From positions 1 to 64,000 of the forward strand of contig CAWUIB010000007.1 in NCBI GenBank assembly GCA_963922335.1: 64,000 bases of DNA. The letters are read 5' to 3'. The notes below the pieces were generated by a model, which was not told where the DNA came from, made no database searches, and was given only the letters and a program-made list of their open reading frames with translations. Origin of the DNA: CALBPI01 sp963922335 (GTDB lineage: Bacteria; Pseudomonadota; Gammaproteobacteria; Steroidobacterales; Woeseiaceae). Positions 9,449 to 18,113 of this stretch are shown piece after piece (the stretch's first letter is position 1; every line of letters begins with the position of its first letter). A program made the position numbers and the translations under genes.

Positions 9449-10955
9449 ACAAACGGTCCAGCCACGGCCCATGTTCGTGGTAGTGGTTTACCGCGGCTTC
9501 GCACGCCGCCAACGTGCGTTGGTAATTCCGTTGAGCCGTGCGCAATCCGCGCTTGGTGCCTTCCGGATAGCGCCCCATGCCCGCGAGCAAGCAATACCAA
9601 CTCGCGCGCTTGTAGGGGTGTCGATCGAGCTTGCGACCCACACTGTCGTCAAAGCTCTGCGCACCATCCCAGGCAGTCATGATTTCGCGAAGGCTGTCCG
9701 ACATATGATCGTTAGCGCGAACATCACGCCAATACGCCGTGTCGTTGCGGCTGCTCGCCAGATAATGCGCCTGTAGATAATCGCGGGTGCCATCGACCAA
9801 ACCGTTGACCGTGTCATTAAAGTCGCCGGGCGGCTCGACGTTGAAATCCTGAGCTTCGAACAGTTTCGCAAAGTGTTCGATGGTGAACTGGATGATGTTC
9901 AGCATCGGCGCTTCCAGCGGCTCCAGGAACCCTTGCGATAAACCGAGCGCGAGGCAGTTCCGCTTCCAGTGTTCGGGAATCGTCCCTGGCGTCCATCTCA
10001 GGTGCAACGGCTCTGCATCCGCAGCGCCCGGGCCGAGCACTGCACGCAGCTCTTCAGCCGCAGCATCCCGATCCAGATAGTCCGAGCAATAGACGTAGCC
10101 ATTCCCGAATCGGTGGCTTAACGGAATGTGCCACGCCCAACCGCATTTCATCGCTGCGGACACGGTCTCCGCCGGAATGTTTTCGCGATCATCGATCGCT
10201 GTCGGCATGGCGACTGCGGAGTCGTTGAACAAATAATCGCGGTAGGAGATGTATGGAACGCCCAACGTCTCGCGAATGAGCAGGCCTTTGAAGCCAGAGC
10301 AATCGATAAAGAAATCCGCATCAAATGCGCCGTGCTCTTTGGTCTCGACGGACGCAATCCGGCCGTCGTCGTGCTGGTTCACCGTGTGGATGATGTCATC
10401 GATCAACTTCACCCCGAGGCCAGTCGCGCGCTCGCGAAGATACTGACCGAGCAGCGCCGCGTCGAAGTGATAGCCGTAGTACTTCACATACGGCAGAGGA
10501 TCCTTGCCGATCGGTGCGCGGCAATTGCGACCGAGGTGGCTCGATACAAAAAAGCTGTCCGGGTGCGCCGAGACATCGTAGCCCTCGCGGCGAAGATTCG
10601 CGTTCTGGAAGAACTTGGTCGCACCGTCCTCGTCTAACTTGGAGTAAAACGGATGGCAATAGGTCTCGTAGCCCTCGTTCTCGGTCCAGCCCGGAAATGA
10701 AATCCCGCACTTGTACGTCGCGTTACAGGCCGGCATCCATTCGCTTTCCGGAACGCCCAGACGATCGAAATAGTCTTTCACTCGGGGGGTTGTGCCCTCT
10801 CCGACCCCAACGGTGCCCACAGCCGTCGACTCGATTAACGTGATGTCGACGCCTCTATCGGCCCACAAGTGCTGCAATAGGTTTGCGGCCATCCAGCCGG
10901 CGGTGCCGCCGCCAACGATGAGAACTCGCGGCGCTCTTGTCGTTTCGGTGTTCAT
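9432..10955 (-). CDS. Flavin-dependent tryptophan-halogenase-family protein
   Basis: 507 residues, the normal length for the family. The N-terminal FAD motif VGGGTAGWMAA has the family form GxGxxGWxxA. Lys82 in NATYKCGI matches the lysine that in PrnA-type enzymes binds or activates HOCl. The hallmark WxWxIP is present as W273-A-W-H-I-P278. These enzymes use FADH2, O2 and halide to chlorinate or brominate indoles and other electron-rich rings; the substrate here cannot be told. No flavin reductase is adjacent. It is downstream of ahpF with a terminator-like hairpin between (10970-11002) and overlaps the following hydrolase. No clear Shine-Dalgarno precedes the ATG. Confidence 0.88.
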   Translation of the reverse strand: MNTETTRAPRVLIVGGGTAGWMAANLLQHLWADRGVDITLIESTAVGTVGVGEGTTPRVKDYFDRLGVPESEWMPACNATYKCGISFPGWTENEGYETYCHPFYSKLDEDGATKFFQNANLRREGYDVSAHPDSFFVSSHLGRNCRAPIGKDPLPYVKYYGYHFDAALLGQYLRERATGLGVKLIDDIIHTVNQHDDGRIASVETKEHGAFDADFFIDCSGFKGLLIRETLGVPYISYRDYLFNDSAVAMPTAIDDRENIPAETVSAAMKCGWAWHIPLSHRFGNGYVYCSDYLDRDAAAEELRAVLGPGAADAEPLHLRWTPGTIPEHWKRNCLALGLSQGFLEPLEAPMLNIIQFTIEHFAKLFEAQDFNVEPPGDFNDTVNGLVDGTRDYLQAHYLASSRNDTAYWRDVRANDHMSDSLREIMTAWDGAQSFDDSVGRKLDRHPYKRASWYCLLAGMGRYPEGTKRGLRTAQRNYQRTLAACEAAVNHYHEHGPWLDRLYGQSA

Positions 10956-10969
10956 GCCGAAAGCTTATA

Positions 10970-11002
10970 CGAAACGGGCGGTTTGATCAGCCGCCCGTCT
11001 CG
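10970..11002 (-). terminator. Hairpin between ahpF and the halogenase
   Basis: A 12-bp inverted repeat (CGAAACGGGCGG with CCGCCCGTCTCG, one mismatch that is G-U in RNA) encloses a 9-nt loop. It lies 31 bp after the ahpF stop and only 14 bp before the halogenase ATG. The U-run after the stem is weak, so it may be a partial terminator or attenuator, not a full stop. Confidence 0.5.
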
Positions 11003-11033
11003 TTTGCGTCCAGCAAAATACCGGAAAACTTCG

Positions 11034-12623
11034 TCAGGCCGCTTCGGCCTCGGCGGTTTCCACAGCGGGCGCGTGCATCACCAGGTATTCAAACACGGAG
11101 AGCGCAGCCTTACTGCCCTCGCCGAGTGCCACAACGATCTGTTTGTAGGGCACCGTCGTCACATCACCACAGGCGAAGATTCCAGGCGCACTCGTTTCAG
11201 TCTTCTCGTTAATGATGATTTCACCATAATCCGACATATCGACCACGCCCTTCAGGAAGGACGAATTCGGCACCAGACCGATCTGAACGAATACAGCGGC
11301 CGTGTCGATCTCAACGGTTTCGCCTGAGTCACGGTCCTGGTAGACGAGACTCGATACTTTTCCGTCCGTCGCTTTGATTTCCTGAGATGCCGCGTTGGTG
11401 ATGATGTCGATGTTGTCACGCTCGCGGGCCTTATCGACGAGCACTTGATCCGCCTTCAATTCGGGGAGGAACTCAAGCACGGTCACGTGCTTGACTATAC
11501 CCGCCAAATCGATTGCAGCCTCGATGCCGGAGTTACCACCGCCGACAACGATCACGTCACGCCCTTTGAAGAAGGGTCCGTCGCAGTGCGGGCAATACGC
11601 CACACCATTGCCGATGTATTCCTTCTCGCCGGGGATACCGAGCTCACGCCAGTTCGCCCCTGTGGCGACAATGATGCTGCGGGTACGAATTTTCTCGCCC
11701 GACGACAGGGTCACCGTCTTGATATCGCCCTGCTCGACAGAGTCGACACGCAAATGCTCCTTCAGGGTGATGTCATAGTCTTTCAGGTGTGCCTGCAGAC
11801 CTTTAACCACCTCGGGGCCGGTCGTCTCCGGAATCGAGATCAGGTTCTCGATACCCATCGTGTCTTTGACCTGACCACCGAAGCGCTCGGCGATGATCGT
11901 GACCGCAAATCCCTTGCGGGCCGCATAGATCGCAGACGATACGCCGGCCGGACCACCACCGATGATCGTGACATCCTGCAACGGAAGTGACTCGCCGCTG
12001 CTCGTCTCGTTCGAGACGTTCGGGTACTTCTCGAGAAGCTTCTCAATGATCGTCGCCGAATCGATCTTGCCGTTGGCGAACGGCTCACCGTTCAGGAAGA
12101 CCGCGGGAACACCCTGCACATTGCGATCATCAACGACGTCGGAGTACACACCACCATCGATCATCTCGGCGCTGATCGACGCGTTTAATGTGGCGAACTG
12201 ATTCAGTGTTTGTACGACGTCAGGGCAATTGTGGCAGGACAGGCTCACCACGGTTTCGAATTTCAGCGGCTCGCCGACCGCCTCGATGATGCGCTTCAGC
12301 CCATTGTCGAGCTTCACGGGCGTACCCGCGTTGTTCAGCACCGCCAGCACGAACGAGTTGAACTCGTGACCGCCCGGAATTCCCGAGAACACGATACCCG
12401 TCGATTCCCCATCCGCTTCAATGAGGAAGCTGGCAGGCCCACGCAACGCATCATGCGCGCGCTCCTCGACCGACATCCGCTCGGAAGTACCGGCGAAGTC
12501 ACTAAGAAATTTCACAAGTTCAGCGCGGGACTCATGTTCGCCGGGTTGCACGACGAACGTGAGATCACGCGTCAAATTGGCGGTATAGCCCTTAACAGCT
12601 TGCAGCAGTTCCGGTGTCAACAT
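11034..12623 (-). CDS. ahpF: Alkyl hydroperoxide reductase subunit F
   Basis: 529 residues, full length for AhpF. The tandem thioredoxin-like N-domain carries Cys130-H-N-Cys133. The FAD motif GGGPAGVSSA is near 222-231. The redox centre CPHC is at 344-347, followed by an NAD(P)H motif VVGGGNSGIEAA. AhpF moves electrons from NADH through FAD and both disulfide centres to AhpC in the cytoplasm. A GGAGAG Shine-Dalgarno precedes the ATG. It follows ahpC with 68 bp between them and no obvious terminator, so an ahpCF operon is likely. Confidence 0.97.
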   Translation of the reverse strand: MLTPELLQAVKGYTANLTRDLTFVVQPGEHESRAELVKFLSDFAGTSERMSVEERAHDALRGPASFLIEADGESTGIVFSGIPGGHEFNSFVLAVLNNAGTPVKLDNGLKRIIEAVGEPLKFETVVSLSCHNCPDVVQTLNQFATLNASISAEMIDGGVYSDVVDDRNVQGVPAVFLNGEPFANGKIDSATIIEKLLEKYPNVSNETSSGESLPLQDVTIIGGGPAGVSSAIYAARKGFAVTIIAERFGGQVKDTMGIENLISIPETTGPEVVKGLQAHLKDYDITLKEHLRVDSVEQGDIKTVTLSSGEKIRTRSIIVATGANWRELGIPGEKEYIGNGVAYCPHCDGPFFKGRDVIVVGGGNSGIEAAIDLAGIVKHVTVLEFLPELKADQVLVDKARERDNIDIITNAASQEIKATDGKVSSLVYQDRDSGETVEIDTAAVFVQIGLVPNSSFLKGVVDMSDYGEIIINEKTETSAPGIFACGDVTTVPYKQIVVALGEGSKAALSVFEYLVMHAPAVETAEAEAA

Positions 12624-12691
12624 GAGTCTCTCCTTCAGAGCAATCGGGGCGGCAATGCCGCCCCGATCACGGTTAGCGATGTAGCTATGGC

Positions 12692-13255
12692 TTAGATCTT
12701 GCCGACAAGATCCAGCGACGGGGTCAGGGTCTGTTCACCCTTCTCCCAAGCAGCCGGGCACACTTCGCCGTCGTTATCGCGTACGTACTGTGCCGCTTTG
12801 ACTTTGCGAACCATGTCTTTGGCTGAACGGCCGACACCCAGAGTGTGGATTTCGTATACCTGGATGATGCCGTCAGGGTCGACGAGGAACGTTCCGCGGA
12901 GCGCCTGTCCGGCTTCTTCGATCATCACGTCAAAACCGCGAGTGATCGCACCGGTTGGGTCGCCGATCATTGGGTACTGAACCTTGCCGATCGCTTCACT
13001 GGTTTCGTGCCACGCTTTGTGCACGAAATGTGAATCTGTCGATACCGCGTAAACTTCTACGCCGAGCTCCTGCAGCTCGGGGTAGTGCGCTGCCATATCT
13101 TCGAGTTCGGTCGGGCAAACGAACGTGAAGTCGGCAGGGTAGAACAAGAAGATCGACCACTTGCCCTTTACGTCTTCTGAGGTCACGGTCTTGAACTCGT
13201 TTGCGTGGAACACGTCTGCCGAGAATTCGGGGATAGGCTGTCCAATCAATGCCAT
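12692..13255 (-). CDS. ahpC: Alkyl hydroperoxide reductase subunit C (2-Cys peroxiredoxin)
   Basis: 187 residues, typical AhpC length. The peroxidatic Cys47 is in DFTFVCPTE and the resolving Cys166 is in EVCPAAW. It reduces H2O2, organic peroxides and peroxynitrite and is recycled by AhpF encoded next. The 5' region is unusually structured: a 10-bp inverted repeat sits in the presumed leader (13293-13329), and a box with OxyR-like spacing lies further upstream (13337-13372). The divergently reading neighbour beyond that is the 3' end of a LysR gene, not OxyR. Confidence 0.97.
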   Translation of the reverse strand: MALIGQPIPEFSADVFHANEFKTVTSEDVKGKWSIFLFYPADFTFVCPTELEDMAAHYPELQELGVEVYAVSTDSHFVHKAWHETSEAIGKVQYPMIGDPTGAITRGFDVMIEEAGQALRGTFLVDPDGIIQVYEIHTLGVGRSAKDMVRKVKAAQYVRDNDGEVCPAAWEKGEQTLTPSLDLVGKI

Positions 13256-13292
13256 GGGATTAAATCCTTTTTTCTTGAGATGGAGGAAGAGG

Positions 13293-13329
13293 AATTTCTA
13301 CACGGCATTGTCATGCACATGTAGAAATT
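13293..13329 (-). repeat. Inverted repeat in the ahpC leader
   Basis: Perfect 10-bp arms AATTTCTACA and TGTAGAAATT are separated by 17 nt. The repeat lies between the OxyR-like box and the AAGGA Shine-Dalgarno of ahpC. It could be a repressor operator or a leader stem; the sequence alone does not decide. Confidence 0.45.
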
Positions 13330-13336
13330 TCGGAAG

Positions 13337-13372
13337 TTGAATCTATCTATGACGCTAATAGGTAGCATCAAT
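13337..13372. promoter_or_regulatory. OxyR-type box upstream of ahpC
   Basis: Reading the plus strand, the elements are TTG(A), CTAT (13347-13350), ATAG (13358-13361) and CAAT (13369-13372). They are spaced with 7 nt between tetramers, as in the four-part OxyR consensus ATAG-N7-CTAT-N7-ATAG-N7-CTAT. Thirteen of 16 consensus positions match. The box has TTGA/TCAA ends and ends 81 bp from the ahpC start. A closely similar box precedes katG. Confidence 0.5.
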
Positions 13373-13498
13373 AGAGATAACCCGATAAGAAACAACAGTT
13401 TACCGCATACTCGGCGCTGTGTCGCGTCAAGCGATTTGATCAGTGTCTGCTGTTGGGCATAAAACTAGACAAATCCACAACTTCCGAGCCCTGGCACA

Positions 13499-14398
13499 TC
13501 ACGCCGACATCAGTTTCGCCTGCAGAAATTCGGCAAAACAGCGCACACGCATGGGTATCGATCGCCGTGATGGGATGACGAGCCAGATGCACGGGTTGGG
13601 GTCACTGCCCCAGAACCGCAAATCCGGGAAGAGCTCGACCAACCGTCCTGCGATTCTCGATGGCGCGGCTAGCCACTCCGCTAGCAATGCCGGCCCTAAC
13701 CCATGCTCTGCGGCTGCACGAACGGCGAGCGCGCTGTTGAACTGACAGCTGCCCTGGACCGCCACTGAGTGGAGTTTTTCATTGCGATCAGCCCATTGCC
13801 AAGTCTCTCGAAATCCGGGGATCGCGTATCGGCACACCTCGACCTCACTCAGTTGCGCCGGCGATGACAACGGACCTTGCTGCTCACACCAAGCTGGACT
13901 GGCCATGACGCAATATCGTGTCTGCACCAGCCGTCTGGCAACCAGTCCTGAATCGCTCTGGGGCCCATGGCGAATTGCAAGATCGAGTCCGTTCCTCAGG
14001 AGATCCAAAGGTTGGTCCGCACTGACAATTTCCAGTTCGATATCTGGAAACTCCGCTCTGAAATGCGGCAGCAACGGCACCATGACTTCAGCAGCGAATG
14101 CCGAGGACATCGTGACCCGGACAATGCCCGCCGGTTTCGCAACCGCGTCACGCGCCTGGGCCGCAGCCGTCTCTACCGTATCAACGACCCCCTCTATCGA
14201 ATTGAGGAACCGAAGTCCTGCCTCCGTCAGGGTCAAACGCCGCGTGGTGCGTTCGACCAGTTTCACGCCCAGCTCCTGCTCCAGTGACATGATAGTGCGG
14301 CTGATCGACGATGGGGCGAGGTGCCGTTGGCGTGCAACCTCCGAGAAGCTGAGCGTTCGGGCTACTGCTGCGAATACCGACAATGCTTGTATGTCCAT
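13499..14398 (-). CDS. LysR-family transcriptional regulator
   Basis: 299 residues. The N-terminal winged helix-turn-helix is typical (FSEVARQRHLAPSSISRTI, about residues 17-36, then LGVKLVERTTRRLTLTEAG), followed by a periplasmic-binding-protein-like effector domain. The sequence looks like the large DmlR/AaeR-type group. It lacks OxyR-like Cys spacing, so I do not think it controls the peroxide genes. It is divergent from the SDR at 14503, with 104 bp between, which is the usual layout of a LysR gene and its target. Confidence 0.92.
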   Translation of the reverse strand: MDIQALSVFAAVARTLSFSEVARQRHLAPSSISRTIMSLEQELGVKLVERTTRRLTLTEAGLRFLNSIEGVVDTVETAAAQARDAVAKPAGIVRVTMSSAFAAEVMVPLLPHFRAEFPDIELEIVSADQPLDLLRNGLDLAIRHGPQSDSGLVARRLVQTRYCVMASPAWCEQQGPLSSPAQLSEVEVCRYAIPGFRETWQWADRNEKLHSVAVQGSCQFNSALAVRAAAEHGLGPALLAEWLAAPSRIAGRLVELFPDLRFWGSDPNPCIWLVIPSRRSIPMRVRCFAEFLQAKLMSA

Positions 14399-14502
14399 GG
14401 AATTAATTATGCATATCTCGCAAAACTCTTTTGTCTTTTCGGGTGTTTATCGCAATAGTCGAATCTACGAGCATGGTCCAAACTTTTATTGGGAGCGCAG
14501 AA

Positions 14503-15267
14503 ATGAATGATCAATCGTCAAAAGTGGTGCTCGTCACAGGCGCCAGTCGCGGCATCGGCGCGGCCGTCGCCGAGCATTTTGTGTCGCTGGGCTGGCACGT
14601 GGTTGGGGCTGCACGCAGTGAGACCAACCTTCGCGCTGTGGCCGATGCACTGGCCGGAGGCAAAGGTCAGTTCCACCCAGTGACATGCGACGTCGCCAAC
14701 GCCGCGGATGTCGGGCGAGTCTTCGAGACCATCGATCAACTCGGACGTATCGACCTGCTCGTCAACAATGCGGGGCTCATCGATCCGATTTCACGGATGG
14801 AAGACGCGGACGCCGCGCAATGGGCGAAGGTCGTCGATGTGAACCTGACCGGCGCTTTTCGGTTCATCCAGAACGCTGGCAAGCGCATGATCGATCAGGG
14901 GGAAGGCATGATTCTCAATATCAGCTCCGGTGCCGCCTACGGACCGCTGGAGGGTTGGTCTCACTACTGCGCCACGAAAGCGGCGTTGCTCATGCTGACT
15001 CGCTGCGCCGATAAGGAGTGGCGACAACAAGGCGTTCGAGCAGTCGGGCTGAGTCCAGGCACCGTCGCCACCGATATGCAGACTTCGATACGCGCGTCCG
15101 GCATCAATCCAGTAAGCCAACTGGATCCCGATGTGCATATCCCGCCCGAGTGGGTTGCGATAGCGATCGAGCGCCTGTTCAACGACACCACCGAAGAAGA
15201 CTTGGGACAGGATTTCTCGCTGAAGGATGATGCCGGGCGAAAACGGGTGGGCCTGCCGCTACACTAG
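14503..15267 (+). CDS. Short-chain dehydrogenase/reductase
   Basis: 254 residues from the ATG at 14503, chosen because GGGAG lies upstream and residue 12 then begins the cofactor motif TGASRGIG. NNAG is at 88-91, the catalytic Ser is in NISSG (about 141-142), and Tyr155/Lys159 form YCATK. It is a classical NAD(P)-dependent SDR oxidoreductase with unknown substrate. It is probably controlled by the divergent LysR gene. An in-frame extension to 14431 is unlikely because it has no Shine-Dalgarno and no family match. Confidence 0.9.
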   Translation: MNDQSSKVVLVTGASRGIGAAVAEHFVSLGWHVVGAARSETNLRAVADALAGGKGQFHPVTCDVANAADVGRVFETIDQLGRIDLLVNNAGLIDPISRMEDADAAQWAKVVDVNLTGAFRFIQNAGKRMIDQGEGMILNISSGAAYGPLEGWSHYCATKAALLMLTRCADKEWRQQGVRAVGLSPGTVATDMQTSIRASGINPVSQLDPDVHIPPEWVAIAIERLFNDTTEEDLGQDFSLKDDAGRKRVGLPLH

Positions 15268-15290
15268 CCGCCCTGCAATCGGAGAAGCTG

Positions 15291-15713
15291 TTGTCATCAC
15301 CTGAGCGAAAACCATCCTGGCTGCCCATCGCTGGCTGTGCCGCGTTGTTCGTTGCGTCCGCAGCAGGTCTCATTCTGGGTGGTGAGACGACGCTGACGCA
15401 GAACTGGCTTGGCGTTCCTGCGGGACAATGGTTCACCATCGCGGGCATGGTCTCCGGCTCCGCAGCGGGATTCTTCGCAAGCACATCAGGCAGTGTGACG
15501 CGCCTTCTATCGCTCGTCGCCCTCATGTTGGCGATCGGCTGGTTGCCATTGGGCACAGCCATGTCGGGGAACGTCTACCTCAACTTTACCGATCGGGCGG
15601 TCAGCTCCGCCTGGTTCTGGCGCTACACCTACTTAGCTGGAGGTGCAGCGGTTCTGCTGCTGTTGATCTCCCCGTTTATTCTGTGGCGATCACGTAGCGC
15701 TGCATCAACTTAA
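15291..15713 (+). CDS. Small integral membrane protein
   Basis: 140 residues from a TTG start with GGAG six bases upstream. Four hydrophobic segments are visible (about 12-28, 48-64, 70-88 and 112-130). The protein ends in basic residues. I do not recognise the family. It follows the SDR by 23 bp and may be co-transcribed with it. Its last 38 bp overlap, tail to tail, the end of the S9 peptidase gene on the other strand. Confidence 0.7.
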   Translation: MSSPERKPSWLPIAGCAALFVASAAGLILGGETTLTQNWLGVPAGQWFTIAGMVSGSAAGFFASTSGSVTRLLSLVALMLAIGWLPLGTAMSGNVYLNFTDRAVSSAWFWRYTYLAGGAAVLLLLISPFILWRSRSAAST

Positions 15714-18066
15714 GAATACGGCGGTATTCATCAAGCCAACTGTCGGCGTGGGTAAAACCATGAGGGTCCAGCGGATAGATCGCGATCTCGAAGTCTTCCT
15801 TCTGGAGTTCCAGCAACCTTTGTACGAGTAACACCGAGTCCTGGAAGAACACGTTGTCATCCTGCATGCCCGCGGCGATCAATAGCGGCGACTCGAGACC
15901 CTCAGCGAAAAAGATCGGCGAGCTCTTCTCGAAAGCGACCGGATCGACCAGCGGCGTGTTCAGAATGTTCGACGTATAGCCGTGGTTGTAGTGCGCCCAG
16001 TCAACAACCGGCCGCAGCGCCGCACCGGCAGCGAACAAGTCCGGGTCGCGGAATAGGGCCATGAACGTCATGAACCCGCCGTAGGAACCGCCGTAGACGC
16101 CAACGCGCCCCGGATCCACGTTGTAGTTATCGACCAGGTACTGAACGCCGTCCTGGAAGTCCTCGAGCTCCGGGAGACCCATCTCGCGATATATCGCTGT
16201 GCGCCAATCTCGCCCATAGCCTTTCGAAGCACGGTAGTCCATGTCGATAACGATCACACCCTGTTGCGCCAACAACGTATGAAACATGAACTCACGGAAG
16301 TAATACGGCCAGCCTGCGTGAGCATTCTGCGTGTAACCGGCGCCATGCACGAACATCACAGCGGGGTAGGACTTCGCCGGATCGTAGTCCTCCGGCAAAT
16401 AGAGTTTGCTGTAGATGGGCTGATCCACATGCGTGGATGGCACCGCAACAATCTCCGGAATGACCCAGTCGATCGCTTTGAACGCATCGGACACCGTATC
16501 GGTCAGACGTTGCGCACGAGGTGCCGAATCGACATCAACTGCAAACAGATCTTCGTGCCGATCGAACTCACTATGAATAACCAGTATCCGCTCGCCGCTG
16601 GGTGACAAGTTGAAGTGATTAACACCGCCGAGATCGGTCAGCGTTTCGATCGCGCCACCACTTACCGGGACACGATGAATTTCCCATGTGCTCGGTTGCT
16701 CTCGATTCGCACGAAAATAGACAAACTCACCTTCAGGACCGAGCACCGGCTCCTCGACCACAAATTGCCCCTTGGTCAGTTGCTTTGCTCTGCGCTCGTC
16801 GATCGCTCGTGTGTAGAGCTGCGAGTAGCCGTCCGCCTCGGACAGATACCACAGGGTCCGGCTATCCGGCATCCAGCCGAAGTCGTTGTGCGCGTAGTTG
16901 ATCCAAGCCTCGTCGGTGAGCCGCTCGATCAGTCGCGGGTTCGGTTCATCCGGATCGACGCTCACGAGCCAACGATCTTTGTTGTCACGCGAATGCAGCT
17001 GCAGCGCTACCCGTGATGCGTCCGGTGACCAGGCCGCACCTTCGATGCCGAATGAACGCTCGTCTGGCGCTTTCAGCAGTTTGGACACAGCTTCTTCGTC
17101 AGCGCCGTGCTCGACATGCCAGCTAAGTGCGTCTTCTCGTAACGACTCTAGTGGGTCCTCGTCCATGCCATCGATATCAGAAAAATCGAGCTTTGTGAGT
17201 GCTGCGTCATCGACATCGAATAACCAAACGGTGTGCGCTGGTGGCTCGTTCCTGCCCACGCGCGGTCTCAATGAGCGGGTTTCGGTGTAGCCGCTCTCCG
17301 TCATGTAGTTCGGCATCACGCCGCGCTTGCCGCGGTCGTGGTCTTTGGGTCGTGTAATTAATAGCACCTGATCGGCGCTAGGCGACAGCACGGCGTAAAC
17401 GAGTTCAACCGACTTGCCGAGATAAAAGGGTTCAGGCGCAGAAAAGCCACCAGAGATACGCTGCGACTTCGAGTGCGCGTCGCGCGCATCTCTGCGACGG
17501 GCATCCTCAACCACAGACTCATAAATTCGACGCTGATTCTCGCGTAGCGTGTCGAAGGACTCCGCCTTATCGGGGTCATCGGCAAATTGAAAGTTGGTGA
17601 GTTGAACGACCGCGCCTGACTGCAGCTCGTGCAGCATGAAGCCGGCATCAGACTGATACGTGATCGCATTGCTCCCGAGAACAAATTGGGCATCACGCTC
17701 CGCTTCGGCGGAGCGCGTCAGCTGCTGGACATTTCCATTCGGCAGCGAACGCCAAAAGACATCTCCCTGTTCAATCCAGACCACCGCGCTTCGATCAGCG
17801 TTGTACGCACGCGAGCTATTCGAGGTCGTCGGTATCCCTGGCGCAATCGGTGCTATCTCTCCCGCGAGAGAGACACGGTAGCGATCTCGAATAATCTCAC
17901 CCTCGCGCTTCTGCTCGTAGTGGATGTATTGACTGTCATCGCTCCAGAAAGCCGACTCAGGAGCCGACCCGATCCAATCCGGATCTGCCATGATGGTTTC
18001 AAGCGTGATTTCAGCGCTTGCGCAGGTGCACAAGCCGATCAATATCAGCAGAGCTCGGGATCGCAT
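15676..18066 (-). CDS. Secreted S9 family peptidase with DPP-IV-like propeller
   Basis: 796 residues from the ATG at 18066, which starts a Sec signal peptide (MRSRALLILIGLCTCASA). The large N-terminal half has beta-propeller repeats (for example WSPDASRVALQL, WMPDSRTLWYLS and LSPSGERILVI). The C-terminal catalytic domain carries GGSYGG (Ser661), Asp in GMQDDNVF (about 736-737) and His769 in DPHGF. It is an active-looking serine exopeptidase or oligopeptidase, probably periplasmic, acting on short peptides. A start further upstream at 18093 would put charged residues before the signal peptide. The downstream end overlaps the membrane protein gene at 15291-15713. Confidence 0.92.
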   Translation of the reverse strand: MRSRALLILIGLCTCASAEITLETIMADPDWIGSAPESAFWSDDSQYIHYEQKREGEIIRDRYRVSLAGEIAPIAPGIPTTSNSSRAYNADRSAVVWIEQGDVFWRSLPNGNVQQLTRSAEAERDAQFVLGSNAITYQSDAGFMLHELQSGAVVQLTNFQFADDPDKAESFDTLRENQRRIYESVVEDARRRDARDAHSKSQRISGGFSAPEPFYLGKSVELVYAVLSPSADQVLLITRPKDHDRGKRGVMPNYMTESGYTETRSLRPRVGRNEPPAHTVWLFDVDDAALTKLDFSDIDGMDEDPLESLREDALSWHVEHGADEEAVSKLLKAPDERSFGIEGAAWSPDASRVALQLHSRDNKDRWLVSVDPDEPNPRLIERLTDEAWINYAHNDFGWMPDSRTLWYLSEADGYSQLYTRAIDERRAKQLTKGQFVVEEPVLGPEGEFVYFRANREQPSTWEIHRVPVSGGAIETLTDLGGVNHFNLSPSGERILVIHSEFDRHEDLFAVDVDSAPRAQRLTDTVSDAFKAIDWVIPEIVAVPSTHVDQPIYSKLYLPEDYDPAKSYPAVMFVHGAGYTQNAHAGWPYYFREFMFHTLLAQQGVIVIDMDYRASKGYGRDWRTAIYREMGLPELEDFQDGVQYLVDNYNVDPGRVGVYGGSYGGFMTFMALFRDPDLFAAGAALRPVVDWAHYNHGYTSNILNTPLVDPVAFEKSSPIFFAEGLESPLLIAAGMQDDNVFFQDSVLLVQRLLELQKEDFEIAIYPLDPHGFTHADSWLDEYRRILKLMQRYVIATE

Positions 18067-18113
18067 GGGGTTCTCTCGTTGGTCAATCCGCACCTATGGT
18101 AACAAGGCGCGGT

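Noticed and set aside
10128..10637. 169-codon plus-strand frame inside the halogenase gene
   Set aside because: It is antisense to a full-length halogenase with intact motifs, and the product looks random.
13499..14398. The LysR gene as a candidate oxyR
   Set aside because: Its adjacency to ahpC is suggestive, but it has none of the OxyR-typical sequence and faces the SDR gene. It reads as a general LysR member.
14431..14502. Upstream extension of the SDR
   Set aside because: The Rossmann motif would be pushed to residue 36 and no Shine-Dalgarno supports this start. ATG 14503 has one.
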